Assembly (NCBI GenBank): GCA_947496705.1
Contig: CANMDW010000003.1
Span: 153,622 to 217,621 of the forward strand
Direction of reading: 5' to 3'
From: an uncultured Aquimarina sp.
Lineage (GTDB): Bacteria > Bacteroidota > Bacteroidia > Flavobacteriales > Flavobacteriaceae
Length of the DNA: 64,000 bases
Position numbers and translations under genes: made by a program. The notes beneath the pieces were generated by a model. The model worked only from the letters and a program-made list of their open reading frames with translations, ran no database searches and was not told the DNA's origin. Below, piece by piece: positions 25,618-34,760 of this stretch; position 1 is the stretch's first letter; each line of letters begins with the position of its first letter.

Positions 25618-26370
25618 CTACTTTAAGATCTTATATACACTTAAAAAAGCATTCTTATAGGTTCTCCCCAGGGTTACTTTTAGATTATCTTTGAGAAGGA
25701 TCAGGTTATCGTTATAATGTACTTCTTTTACCTTTTTTAAATTTACAATATAATTTCTGTGTGAACGAAGAAAAATAGCTCGGGGCAATTTTTCCTGAAG
25801 CTCGGCCAGGGCATACTGCACCAAAAAGACTTCATCTTTTACTACAACTTTAGAGTATCGTCCTTCTACTTCGATATAATAAATGTCTTTTAAATAGATC
25901 TTATGCAGTACATTGTTTTTCTTGATAAAAAAAGCAAGGTGCTTTTCATTTTCCGGCAGGTCTTTCTCTGTATGGCTCCATGTTGCCTCTCTCATATATT
26001 TTTCCAATGCCAGTTCTATGGCATAGATAATTTCTAATTCATTAAAAGGTTTTAACAAAAAACTGTAGGGTTGTGTTATTCTGGCTCTTTCAAATACATC
26101 CCGGTCGAAGTGACCTGTTAAAAAAACAAAAGGTTTTAGCACGTGTTTATGTATGTTGATCTTTTCGGCAAATGCAATCCCATCGGGAAGCCCGTTTAAA
26201 AAAATATCGACAATCACCACATCAAATTTTTCGGTATAATAATAGGTCAACGCTTCTTTGAGATTGGTAGCCATCGCCACCACGTTGAATTGGTGTTTTT
26301 CGAGACGATCTTTTAATAGATTTGCTTCAAAAGGATCATCTTCTATGACTAAAACGTTAATTTTTTTCAT
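25618..26370 (-). CDS. LytTR-family response regulator
   Basis: A 250-residue regulator. The receiver domain (1-120) has acidic residues E10/D11/D12, phosphoacceptor Asp55 in VVIVDIFLNG and a KPFN loop. The C-terminal LytTR DNA-binding domain (150-250) has YLKDIYYIEVEGRYSKVV and FLRSHRNYIVNLKKV. It overlaps the upstream histidine kinase gene by 14 bases, so the two form a cognate pair. LytTR proteins bind direct repeats near target promoters; the divergent cluster at 28944 is a plausible target. Confidence 0.92.
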   Translation of the reverse strand: MKKINVLVIEDDPFEANLLKDRLEKHQFNVVAMATNLKEALTYYYTEKFDVVIVDIFLNGLPDGIAFAEKINIHKHVLKPFVFLTGHFDRDVFERARITQPYSFLLKPFNELEIIYAIELALEKYMREATWSHTEKDLPENEKHLAFFIKKNNVLHKIYLKDIYYIEVEGRYSKVVVKDEVFLVQYALAELQEKLPRAIFLRSHRNYIVNLKKVKEVHYNDNLILLKDNLKVTLGRTYKNAFLSVYKILK

Positions 26371-28204
26371 GGTTACTAGTACAGTTTGGCAGTGTTATGA
26401 TAGTCGTTGTTCCTTTATTTTTCTTACTCTGTATATGTAGGGTTCCTCCGTTTCTTTTTACAAAAGAAAAACACAATCGCAACCCCAGGCCGGTACTTCT
26501 TCTTCCTGTGGTATCCCGATGTGTTTTGATCGATACATCTCGTAGTGATTTTACGGTGGCTTCATCCATACCTACACCGGTATCTTTGATCATTAGGGTG
26601 GTATGCCCGTTATCTTTTTGGGCTGTAACATAGATCTTTTTCCCTTCGGGAGTAAATTTGATGGCATTGTCAATAAGGTTTCTAAAGATAATTTTTAACG
26701 AATTAATATCTGCATATACTTCGAGATTCTCAGGAATATCGACCACCAATTGAATGTGTTTCATGGCCAACCCAGATAAAAATACCGGCTGCACCTGGTC
26801 GAACAATGCCAAAACCTCACTATTTTCTTTCTGAAAGAACATACGTTTGTTTTGTAACAATACCCAATGCAATAAATTGTCTAATAACAAATAGGTTTTG
26901 TTTGCTGCATTGCTTCCCAGCAATACCAACTCCTTTAGTTTGTGTTGATTCTTAGTGCTCAATACTGTTTTCATTTGGTTGGTAACCGCTATAAGGTGAT
27001 ATACCGGAGACCGTAAATCGTGGGCGAGTACCGAAAACAACTCATCTTTTAATTTGTTAAGTTCATTTAGTGATTCTTTTTGTGCTTGTATCAGCTTGTT
27101 TTTTTGCAAACTATTGGTGTAAAATCTGGCAATCAACAATGCGATGATCAATAAGCCTGCCGCAGTGATCAGCAATAAATTGCGTTGCTGATTTTTGATC
27201 TGCAATGCCGCTTGCTGTATTTGTTTATTTTTTTCGAGTGTGGTGATCTCGGTATTTTTTTGTTGCAGTTCGACTTTTTTCTGCTGTTCTGCCAGCTCCC
27301 AGATACGCTGGCTATCTTTCAGACTGTCTTGTATTTTGCTGTATTTTTTAAAATACTGCAGGGCGGTTTTATAATCGTTTCTGTTTTCTTCTACAATGGC
27401 CATGTTGAAATAGGCTGTTTTCATCACAGTGGGATCTTTGATTTTTTGAGCCAGTCGTAATGCTTTCTTAAAAAGAGGGATCGCTTTGGTATCTTTATAT
27501 TGTATATAATAGAGGTTGGCCAGGTCCATATAAGAAATTGCTAGGGCCGACGAATCTTTGAGTTGCTTTTCAATTTCAATTGTTTTTCTATAGGTCACTT
27601 CAGACTCATCATAATTTTTCAAATGCAAATAACATAAGGCTTTATTTTTATATATTTCTTTTAGATAATAAGGATTCGGATGTTCTTGTACTAGCGATTC
27701 TGCTCTTTCTAAAGATATAAGCGCTTTTTTAAACTCTTTTTTTACTTCATGAATATATGCAATATTTATATAGATGTTGCTCATAAGAATAGGGTCTGCA
27801 CTTAACGATATAGCGTTATTGAATGAAGATAATGCTTCCGATAATATATCCTTTTTTAAAAAGATTCTGCCTCTTAAAAAATAAAAGCAGCCTGTCATTT
27901 CTGAAGATGTATTGGTAAGCCTGACCTTCAGTTCATTTTCCAGATCAGCTAATTGTTCTAATTCAAAAGTGTTCTTCCCAATTGAAAGTATGTGGTAATT
28001 ATGATAATATGTAGCTAGTGTATCTTTTTTTAATTCTGCATTTGATAAAGATGATACTACTTTTCTTTTTTCAGGATCGTTTTTACAAATCGGGCAATAC
28101 TGTACTATTAAATTCTCAATATTTGCCGTCCGAGTACTTTTTTGTGAATACATAAAAATTGTACCACAAAAAAAAGTAACTGAAAAAAATAAGATTCTTA
28201 ACAA
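26357..28204 (-). CDS. TPR-containing sensor histidine kinase
   Basis: A 615-residue kinase. After the signal peptide (FFSVTFFCGTIFMYSQ) come about 280 residues of TPR repeats, a coiled coil, one transmembrane helix (LLLITAAGLLIIALLIARFY), a HisKA domain with SVLAHDLRSP (about residue 395) and a HATPase_c domain (DNAIKFTPEGK, DTGVGMD, STGLGLRL). The TPRs probably form the periplasmic sensor. The start is TTG at 28204; the first ATG would destroy the signal peptide. It lies 6 bases after the 175-residue gene. Confidence 0.9.
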   Translation of the reverse strand: MLRILFFSVTFFCGTIFMYSQKSTRTANIENLIVQYCPICKNDPEKRKVVSSLSNAELKKDTLATYYHNYHILSIGKNTFELEQLADLENELKVRLTNTSSEMTGCFYFLRGRIFLKKDILSEALSSFNNAISLSADPILMSNIYINIAYIHEVKKEFKKALISLERAESLVQEHPNPYYLKEIYKNKALCYLHLKNYDESEVTYRKTIEIEKQLKDSSALAISYMDLANLYYIQYKDTKAIPLFKKALRLAQKIKDPTVMKTAYFNMAIVEENRNDYKTALQYFKKYSKIQDSLKDSQRIWELAEQQKKVELQQKNTEITTLEKNKQIQQAALQIKNQQRNLLLITAAGLLIIALLIARFYTNSLQKNKLIQAQKESLNELNKLKDELFSVLAHDLRSPVYHLIAVTNQMKTVLSTKNQHKLKELVLLGSNAANKTYLLLDNLLHWVLLQNKRMFFQKENSEVLALFDQVQPVFLSGLAMKHIQLVVDIPENLEVYADINSLKIIFRNLIDNAIKFTPEGKKIYVTAQKDNGHTTLMIKDTGVGMDEATVKSLRDVSIKTHRDTTGRRSTGLGLRLCFSFVKRNGGTLHIQSKKNKGTTTIITLPNCTSNHEKN

Positions 28205-28210
28205 AATTAT

Positions 28211-28738
28211 TTATACATAGGTAGGAGTCGTTACCGTTCCCCTCGAGGTCTCCGGGTCTAAATTTACATCTCTTACAATAACGGCTTCAGCGGTTAGCAT
28301 GTCTTTAAAGAGCAACTTGTAATTTATGGTAAACATATAGGCATCATATCCGGTAGGGTTTTCTGATGCATCATACACAATCTCAAAGTCTCTGCACAAC
28401 ACCGTATGATCCCCTGCAAGAGTATTGATCAGGGTTTTAATCCTAAAAACACCATTGTATTTAAAAAAAATGCTATGTATATCAGGATTCTCACCATTTG
28501 TTGGGATCGGGATCGGAAAAGCACTTGGAGGAGGATCAGGAGGTGTCAGTATATTGGGAATATAGGCAACCATCTGCATATCAAATGATTTATTCCCATG
28601 ATTATCTTCTACTTCCGACAAATTTACCAAAGGTACTTTTACAGCTTCAGCTACCAGAACAGCCTTGGCAGGGTCGTTTATTTTACTGACTTGTTTTACC
28701 AATAGATTAAGTCCTGCAATTTCAACGGGGTCGTTCAT
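28211..28738 (-). CDS. Unrecognised protein, first gene of the kinase operon
   Basis: A 175-residue soluble protein without a signal or transmembrane segment. It has a proline-rich middle (ILTPPDPPPSAFPIPIPTNG) and beta-rich flanks. The phrase EAVKVPLVNLSEVED recalls the KVPL-type strand of the DUF2589 proteins encoded divergently, but the match is too short to claim homology. It is encoded just upstream of the TPR kinase and LytTR regulator, divergent from the accessory cluster. Confidence 0.6.
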   Translation of the reverse strand: MNDPVEIAGLNLLVKQVSKINDPAKAVLVAEAVKVPLVNLSEVEDNHGNKSFDMQMVAYIPNILTPPDPPPSAFPIPIPTNGENPDIHSIFFKYNGVFRIKTLINTLAGDHTVLCRDFEIVYDASENPTGYDAYMFTINYKLLFKDMLTAEAVIVRDVNLDPETSRGTVTTPTYV

Positions 28739-28943
28739 TTGTGGTTGGTTTTAAGATACATACACTAAGATAAGAAAAAGACCTATATAAAAATGTTGTT
28801 CATATCTTAATTTTTGACATTCAATACATTTTATCCTTCGCTTGTGTCATTTATCTCCAATATCCAGTATAACCGAGCTACTTTTACCTCATAACAATAA
28901 CATATCGAAAAGCGCTTTTCATGGGTTTTAAAATAACACAGAG

Positions 28944-29537
28944 ATGAAATTCGATATACCACAAATCAAAGAGGTCCTGATAAAAAAGGGATATACTTTT
29001 TTTGATAAAAACAAAGTGTATAATCTCAACATTATAGGAGTGCGTAGCAATAATGATGTTGCCAATAGTTTTGACGACTGGCTCTATCTTATCTTTCGGG
29101 ATGAGGCGTTACAGATGCAAATACATGAGTTCCCAATCACTACCGATCCCGGAACATATTGGCTGCAACACCCCATGAATGTAAATGGCACCGCCATTTT
29201 GGTTCCCGGACAGTATAAAGGGTCGCACCAGATCGGCTTGCACCAGGGTAAATATGAAGCCCTTAAACAAAAAGCAGCCCTTAAGGTTTGGCGCGATGCG
29301 ACCAGAGATACTACACTAGACAAAAACGGGAAGATCTATACAGGAATCTTTGGGATTAATATTCATAGAAGTAATGCCACCAGCCAATCGCAGATTGTAG
29401 AAAAGTGGTCTGCCGGATGCCAGGTATTTCAAAAAGTAACACATTTCAATTTTTTTATGGATTGCTGCCGCAAAGCCAAAGGTATTTATGGCAACTCTTT
29501 TACCTATACCCTTCTGGAAGAGATCGATTTTAAATAA
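28944..29537 (+). CDS. Protein with YkuD-like His/Ser-x-Gly-Cys motif
   Basis: A 197-residue soluble protein. GINIHRSNATSQ (His141) is followed by EKWSAGCQVF (Ser156, Cys159), an arrangement resembling the catalytic HG...SxGC of YkuD L,D-transpeptidases. The rest does not let me confirm that fold, and there is no signal peptide, which is odd for a peptidoglycan enzyme unless it is delivered another way. It is the first gene of the plus-strand cluster, about 200 bases from the divergent kinase operon. Confidence 0.55.
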   Translation: MKFDIPQIKEVLIKKGYTFFDKNKVYNLNIIGVRSNNDVANSFDDWLYLIFRDEALQMQIHEFPITTDPGTYWLQHPMNVNGTAILVPGQYKGSHQIGLHQGKYEALKQKAALKVWRDATRDTTLDKNGKIYTGIFGINIHRSNATSQSQIVEKWSAGCQVFQKVTHFNFFMDCCRKAKGIYGNSFTYTLLEEIDFK

Positions 29538-29603
29538 CCTGTTACTATTCATTACCATCCCCATATTATAAAAAGTCAATAATCAATATAAAAAAAGACA
29601 AAA

Positions 29604-30500
29604 ATGAAACAGTTACACAAATTACTTAATAAATTATATGAGCTAGGGTATCTGGCTGAAGATTCGGAAACAAAAAAACAAATTGTAGTCGACATCCTTT
29701 TATCCAAAAATCGTCCTGTAGAAGTGTCTGAAATTATAGATGTGTTCGAAGGCAATCAAAAACCAAAGCAACAACCCGCATTTTATGAGCAATACCTTAA
29801 ACAAAAGCTGACTGTGGTATTTTATGTTGGTGGTGAGATAACCTCTCTGGGCGTTCAAATGCTAAGAGATGGGTTGGAAAAAGCAGGTAAATTAGACCTT
29901 CTTAATGATCCCGTTACAAATGAAGATACAGCAAAACTAATCTATAACACAGCTTTGACCCAACAAGATGATAAGGAACTATTTAAAATTAATGTTACTA
30001 TTAATAGTTTATGGAGAGACCGGGATCTGGAAATAGAATTAAACCAAATTACCCGGTATATAGAAAGCGAAGTACATAAAATGCCTTTGGTAGATGTTCT
30101 TTGCGTCTCGGCCGATGAACCCTACAGGCTTCACCAAAGCAAGAGCCATTTGGCAAAACAAAATATTGATTACGCAACCTATATCAAGAATATAAGCGCA
30201 AAGCAATACCAAGACTATGACGATGTCACCCTGTTTGTAATCGGTCATGGTACAGAGGCAGGAAAGATTAGTTGTCAAAACTTTGGGCTGTACACTCCCT
30301 TGGAAGTAATCAACGCATTGAAAATCGAAGCAGCAAAAGTAACGTTGTATGTCCCGCTACAATGCCATCCTAATGCGGCACAAATTTTGGCGACGCAACA
30401 AAAATTACCTTCACAAAGTATGGAGCGTAACGATAAAGTTACCGCTCAAGATCTGCAAAATTGGATAGAAGACAATCTTGGAAATCTTTGGTGCAGGTAA
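29604..30500 (+). CDS. Putative caspase-fold (CHAT/C25-like) protein
   Basis: A 298-residue protein. Residues 1-60 form a small helical module (KLLNKLYELGYLAEDSETKK), possibly an adaptor. Residues 65-260 alternate strands and helices. DVTLFVIGHGTEAGK (His215) and the strand VTLYVPLQCHPNAAQ (Cys254) are placed like the His-Gly/Cys dyad of caspase-like peptidases, with the TPLEVINAL helix between as in CHAT domains. The assignment is a pattern-based inference; if true it could be a protease effector. No signal peptide or transmembrane helix is seen. Confidence 0.5.
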   Translation: MKQLHKLLNKLYELGYLAEDSETKKQIVVDILLSKNRPVEVSEIIDVFEGNQKPKQQPAFYEQYLKQKLTVVFYVGGEITSLGVQMLRDGLEKAGKLDLLNDPVTNEDTAKLIYNTALTQQDDKELFKINVTINSLWRDRDLEIELNQITRYIESEVHKMPLVDVLCVSADEPYRLHQSKSHLAKQNIDYATYIKNISAKQYQDYDDVTLFVIGHGTEAGKISCQNFGLYTPLEVINALKIEAAKVTLYVPLQCHPNAAQILATQQKLPSQSMERNDKVTAQDLQNWIEDNLGNLWCR

Positions 30501-30625
30501 CACATGTATTCATTTTAGCGTGTTGTATTTCTACGAAATACATATAGTATCAAACAAGGTGCACATAAGTTTCATATAGCAAATGAGCTCTTGTTTCAAA
30601 TAATAAACTTTAAAAATCAAATATT

Positions 30626-31321
30626 ATGGAAATTGCAAATCAATTCAAAGGGCTCCCTATGGAGAATCTTATCGGGGGGCCATTAAAAGCAGCCTGCGAT
30701 GCCAATGTATTAATGGCACGGGCGACTTCACAATTTATCAATGACGTTGGGTTCTTACCGCAACAAGGTGAAAACGGAGAAATAATTCCCGGAGCACCGC
30801 GCATGGTAGATTTTTCATTCGAACGGCCGGGAACCGATGCCGAAGGAGCTCCCACCATCGAGCTGATAAAGCTCAAAGTACCGATCCTGGCCATTGTGCC
30901 CATACCCAATTTACAGGTCAACAATGTAGATGTTTCTTTTGATATGGAAGTGAAGAACTCGACTTCCTCCAAAGAGAAGCTCGATATGAATGCCAGTATG
31001 GAAGCTCAGATAAAAATGGGGTTCGGACCCTTCTCGGCGACCGTTAAGATAAGCGGGTCGGTATCCTCTTCAAAAGAAAATACCCGTAGCAGTGATTCTT
31101 CAGCAAAATACCATGTAGAGGTAAATGCCAGGAATTTTGGAATGCCTGAAGGATTAGCCCGTGTGCTGGATCTTATGAATCAGGCCGCGGCGCCAAGAAG
31201 GATTGAGCAGTATAAACCTAATGACAAGGGAGAAATCAATCGAGATGATAAAGGCAATCCAACAGACACGCCTGTATTGCTAGACAGCACAGATACCGAG
31301 ATTGGATCTAATGAGAGTTAA
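30626..31321 (+). CDS. DUF2589 domain protein
   Basis: A 231-residue protein. Its N-terminus matches the DUF2589 pattern (MENLIGGPLKAACDANVLMA, SQFINDVGF), followed by the beta strands LIKLKVPILAIVPIPNLQVN and VDVSFDMEVK, a Ser/Lys-rich linker and a hydrophilic tail. DUF2589 has no known function; its members occur as small gene clusters in diverse bacteria. A second, shorter relative is encoded at 31670-32131. Confidence 0.75.
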   Translation: MEIANQFKGLPMENLIGGPLKAACDANVLMARATSQFINDVGFLPQQGENGEIIPGAPRMVDFSFERPGTDAEGAPTIELIKLKVPILAIVPIPNLQVNNVDVSFDMEVKNSTSSKEKLDMNASMEAQIKMGFGPFSATVKISGSVSSSKENTRSSDSSAKYHVEVNARNFGMPEGLARVLDLMNQAAAPRRIEQYKPNDKGEINRDDKGNPTDTPVLLDSTDTEIGSNES

Positions 31322-31338
31322 CTCGATAATTAAATGAT

Positions 31339-31629
31339 ATGCTAAACAATCCTTTAAAAGCTCCGCCTCCTCAGTTTTCGCTGGATCGTATTCGATTCAT
31401 CAAAAAGATCACCGTGGGAACAGTGAATCCACAGGTCCCTTTTTCTGAGGAGGAACAGGAACAGCAGATAGCACTTCTGAATCGTTGTCTTAACGATTAT
31501 CCTCGTGGCAAAATCATCGGAAGAGATGTTTCTATCGCTACATTTCAATTGGGAGAACACCAGATGAATATGCAAAAAACCACCTATCATGTGGGATTTG
31601 AACGCAAACCTCATTGGCTGGAAAAATAG
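31339..31629 (+). CDS. Small hypothetical protein of the DUF2589 cluster
   Basis: A 96-residue soluble protein of unknown family. It has a proline-rich start (NNPLKAPPPQFSLDRIRFIK), an acidic Glu/Gln segment and a beta-rich C-terminus (VSIATFQLGEHQMNMQKTTY). It lies 17 bases after the first DUF2589 gene and 40 before the second, which makes co-function likely. Confidence 0.6.
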   Translation: MLNNPLKAPPPQFSLDRIRFIKKITVGTVNPQVPFSEEEQEQQIALLNRCLNDYPRGKIIGRDVSIATFQLGEHQMNMQKTTYHVGFERKPHWLEK

Positions 31630-31669
31630 CATACATATACTAATTGTATAACATGTAAAATTAATAATC

Positions 31670-32131
31670 ATGGCACAACAACGATTCGATCAGCTGCTTC
31701 AGGCAATTCATAATGCGGTATTACGAGCACAGGAATTGACAGAGGAGCAACATATTCATCAGCTTGGTAAATATTTTGATGATGAAGGGAAACCAATTAT
31801 TCAAGAGTTACAAGTACCCACATTGGATCCCGACGATGATCCTGATAATATGGTGACAATCAAAGTGCCTCTCATGAGTTTACTTCCACCATCTGCTATA
31901 AAGATCAAAGAGCTAAGAGTATCTTTTAAAGCGGCCATGGGAAAAATAAAACTCACAGACAAGGACGGAGACGGTCCACAAGCCCCAAGTTTGGATATTG
32001 ATACCGGTGGCGGTGGCGGATTGTTTGGGAAAAGCCAAGCCACCGCCGATATCGATATCACCTTTGAGGCCGGAGACCCTTCAGAATCATTTTTACGCAT
32101 TAATGACTATCTCATTAAAAGTGTGGTTTGA
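31670..32131 (+). CDS. Short DUF2589-like protein
   Basis: A 153-residue protein. An N-terminal helix (RFDQLLQAIHNAVLRAQELT) is followed by VTIKVPLMSLLPPSAIKIKE and LRVSFKAAMGK, which align with the KVPILAIVPIP...VDVSF block of the neighbouring DUF2589 protein. A glycine-rich, acidic region follows. It is probably a paralogue that pairs with that protein. It lies 26 bases before the membrane protein gene. Confidence 0.65.
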   Translation: MAQQRFDQLLQAIHNAVLRAQELTEEQHIHQLGKYFDDEGKPIIQELQVPTLDPDDDPDNMVTIKVPLMSLLPPSAIKIKELRVSFKAAMGKIKLTDKDGDGPQAPSLDIDTGGGGGLFGKSQATADIDITFEAGDPSESFLRINDYLIKSVV

Positions 32132-32157
32132 TACAATGAACTCAAAATTTTAAACAT

Positions 32158-33114
32158 ATGAAAATCGCAGACAAAATAAAAAATCGTGGCATCTATGATG
32201 TTCCAGATTTTGATGAAGGAGAAGATAAAAAATCAGCTTACGATAGCGAGGCATATGTACCAGAAGATGAAAATACCTTCAACTCAGTATATGATGATGA
32301 ACAAGACCCGGAGGGCGAATTAAATGATCATACTTCAATTTCTGAAATAAGCAAGACCTCTGATACTGCATTTATAAATTCACAGGAAGAAAACCAGCGT
32401 CAAATATCTCATATCGATATCGAGAAAACCACTCAATTTGTGGCTACAGAGATAGAAAACATCATTCAGTATATTTCGCATAAAGGGAAGAACATTCCTG
32501 AAGGTGTGGGTGCGCTTTTACAAAGTAAGAACATCAGTCATTTGTTTAAAGCACATACCGAATTATGCGAGATTATCAAACCCGCCACCCCAGAAACCAT
32601 TCAGTTTGTAAGTCGCTACAATCAATCCTCAAAAAAATTCTATCTATTCAGCCCAATTCCGTTGGTTCGAAATTTTATCATCATCGCCATCATCGCCATC
32701 GCTTCATTGATAGGTATCGGTACCTCGCCTGAGGTAAATACCGAAAGCCTTTCTAAAGGTATTTTGAATAATGCAGGAATCCCCTTATTAAAAAACCTCA
32801 TATTTCTTTGCTCTAGTGCTATTGTAGGCGCCATATTTTTTCTGATGTCTAAACTTACACAAAAAGTAAAAGAATCTACGCTTTCCAGAGATGACACCAC
32901 CTATTACTGGGCTATGTTAATTATGGGTATGCTCAGTGGTCTGATTTTGTCGGAAATTATTGTGTTGAATCAAGATAATATCGGTGGAGAATCTATCGAA
33001 ATGAATCGTTTATTATTTGCCTTGTTAGGAGGTTTTTCTTCTGAAGTAGTGTATAGTATTTTACAAGCCATCATGAATAAAATAAGGCTTATTATCACCG
33101 GAAATGAAAATTAA
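32158..33114 (+). CDS. Membrane protein with disordered acidic N-terminus
   Basis: A 318-residue protein. Residues 1-90 are acidic and low-complexity, 95-165 are helical, and four hydrophobic segments follow (NFIIIAIIAIASLIGIG; LIFLCSSAIVGAIFFLM; AMLIMGMLSGLILSEIIVL; RLLFALLGGFSSEVVYSIL). I do not recognise the family. As the last gene of the cluster it could anchor the soluble DUF2589 and caspase-like products at the inner membrane (inference). Confidence 0.65.
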   Translation: MKIADKIKNRGIYDVPDFDEGEDKKSAYDSEAYVPEDENTFNSVYDDEQDPEGELNDHTSISEISKTSDTAFINSQEENQRQISHIDIEKTTQFVATEIENIIQYISHKGKNIPEGVGALLQSKNISHLFKAHTELCEIIKPATPETIQFVSRYNQSSKKFYLFSPIPLVRNFIIIAIIAIASLIGIGTSPEVNTESLSKGILNNAGIPLLKNLIFLCSSAIVGAIFFLMSKLTQKVKESTLSRDDTTYYWAMLIMGMLSGLILSEIIVLNQDNIGGESIEMNRLLFALLGGFSSEVVYSILQAIMNKIRLIITGNEN

Positions 33115-33230
33115 GAAACTCTTTATGTACTCTCTCCTGTGGAAGAGGGCCAACAACTCAAAAAAAACCTTAACTTAATGACATTGGGAGCAAGCTCACG
33201 AGGTATGCTTCCGAAAATACATTTTGTTTT

Positions 33231-33249
33231 CGAGGCAAGCCTGGCCTCG
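33231..33249. repeat. Dispersed CGAGGC palindrome, copy C
   Basis: CGAGGC and GCCTCG are perfect 6-bp arms around AAGCCTG, followed by GGGGAATT. It belongs to the same class of GC-rich intergenic palindromes as copies A, B and D. The rest of 33115-33370 shows nothing gene-like. Confidence 0.5.
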
Positions 33250-33370
33250 GGGAATTAAACTTCCAATCTTCAATAGAACCTTATTTTTCTCACGGCTCCA
33301 AATTCTGAGATATAGATCGCTTTACCGTATTTGTCGAGAGATAATACCATTTGGCACATTAAAAGCAGCT

Positions 33371-33730
33371 TCAGAAATGAAAGAAAGCATCCTCAAGGTG
33401 TTCAATGCTCGTTCCCAGCTTGTTTTTAATAATTGCCACAATATCAAAACGCACTTCCATATCCAGTTGGTGATCTTCTATATAATGATCCACTGCTTTT
33501 ACCAACGATTGTATCTGCTTGGGTTTTACAAATTCTTGTGGATCACCAAACTCTGGAGTACTACGCGTTTTTACTTCGACCACTACAATGGTATTATCTT
33601 TCTGAGCAATAATGTCAACTTCAGATTTTTGATACCGATAATTTTTTTCGAGAATATTATATCCCTTTTTCAGTAGAAAATCTACTGCCAGTTTCTCTCC
33701 TTTTTTACCTAGTTTATTGTGTTCTGCCAT
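33371..33730 (-). CDS. YraN-family (UPF0102) endonuclease-like protein
   Basis: A 119-residue UPF0102/YraN protein with a restriction-endonuclease-like core: GEKLAVDFLLKKGY, then SEVDIIAQ and VVVEVKTRS, which carry the D...ExK residues. Family members are predicted nucleases often found near genes for DNA processing or cell envelope. It lies 33 bases after the LD-carboxypeptidase gene on the same strand. Confidence 0.9.
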   Translation of the reverse strand: MAEHNKLGKKGEKLAVDFLLKKGYNILEKNYRYQKSEVDIIAQKDNTIVVVEVKTRSTPEFGDPQEFVKPKQIQSLVKAVDHYIEDHQLDMEVRFDIVAIIKNKLGTSIEHLEDAFFHF

Positions 33731-33763
33731 GGCCCATGCACCTCCCCAAATAAGAGGGCTATT

Positions 33764-34660
33764 TTAATTATACGTTAATTTTACTGCTTCTTTTGAAACC
33801 TCCAGCGTAGCTTGGGCACCAAAAATCAACGCCCGGTTATCTTCTATATGCCCCATCGGGAAATTAAATGCTACCGGAAAATCATAGTGCTGTGCAATTT
33901 CCAGGATAATTTTTTTAGGTTTTTTCCCAAAAGGGATATTATTATCGTGCATTTTGGTCATCCCGCCAACAATCAAACCTGATAAGTTTTCAAAATATCC
34001 ATTTCTCTTTAAATTCTGAAGCATCCTGTCGATATGATACAGGTATTCATCCAAATCTTCGATACATAAAATCTTACCAGAGGTATCCGGCGATGAGACC
34101 GAGCCGCATAAAGAATATAAAATAGATATGTTTCCGCCGATAAGTTGCCCATGACAAGTTCCCAGGATATTTTTCTTGGAAGAAGGGAGGGTATACCCAA
34201 CTTTTTTTCCAAAAATAGTCTCTTTGAGTGAAATTATAGATGCCTCGGTTCCTTTATGGATATCAATGGGCATCGGGGCATGTATCGAACAAATCTCAAA
34301 ATTATGAATATGAGAGTGCAGTACCGTAATATCTGAATACCCGATAATCCATTTTGGATGCCGAAGAAAATCAGAAAAATCAATCTGATCAATAATCCTA
34401 ACGGTACCATAGCCTCCTCTGGCGCACCATATTGCTTTAATCTCCTTATCATCCAACATCTTTTGAAAATCGCCCCTTCGTTCTTCATCTGATCCTGCAA
34501 ACTGGTTGTCTTCCAATCCTATTGTTGAACCTAATACAGAGATCAGCCCCCATGTTTTTAGTATGTGCATTGCCTCTTTAATCTCTTTTATATCAATCTT
34601 TCTAGCAGTAGAAACGATAGCAATTTTATCTCCTTTTTTAATGAAATAAGGCTTCAACAT
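33764..34660 (-). CDS. S66-family LD-carboxypeptidase
   Basis: A 298-residue serine peptidase of MEROPS S66 (LdcA type), which trims the terminal D-Ala from tetrapeptides in murein recycling. Visible elements are WCARGGYGTVRIIDQIDF, the nucleophile Ser in WIIGYSDITVLH (near residue 113), the Glu in ILCIEDLDEY and the His in PMGHIEDNRAL. No signal peptide is present, consistent with a cytoplasmic recycling enzyme. It is divergent from the DUF1800 gene. Confidence 0.9.
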   Translation of the reverse strand: MLKPYFIKKGDKIAIVSTARKIDIKEIKEAMHILKTWGLISVLGSTIGLEDNQFAGSDEERRGDFQKMLDDKEIKAIWCARGGYGTVRIIDQIDFSDFLRHPKWIIGYSDITVLHSHIHNFEICSIHAPMPIDIHKGTEASIISLKETIFGKKVGYTLPSSKKNILGTCHGQLIGGNISILYSLCGSVSSPDTSGKILCIEDLDEYLYHIDRMLQNLKRNGYFENLSGLIVGGMTKMHDNNIPFGKKPKKIILEIAQHYDFPVAFNFPMGHIEDNRALIFGAQATLEVSKEAVKLTYN

Positions 34661-34701
34661 CTCTTAAATTTTTGAGTTCTCGATACTAATTAACAAAGAC
34701 T

Positions 34702-34730
34702 TTCGTTATAATCTATTATATTGTAACGAA
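34702..34730. promoter_or_regulatory. Inverted repeat between divergent genes
   Basis: TTCGTTA (34702-34708) and TAACGAA (34724-34730) are 7-bp perfect arms around an AT-rich spacer. They lie between the S66 gene and the DUF1800 gene. It could be an operator; there is no independent support. Confidence 0.35.
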
Positions 34731-34760
34731 TTTGTCCCTTAAATTTACTATTAAACCCTT

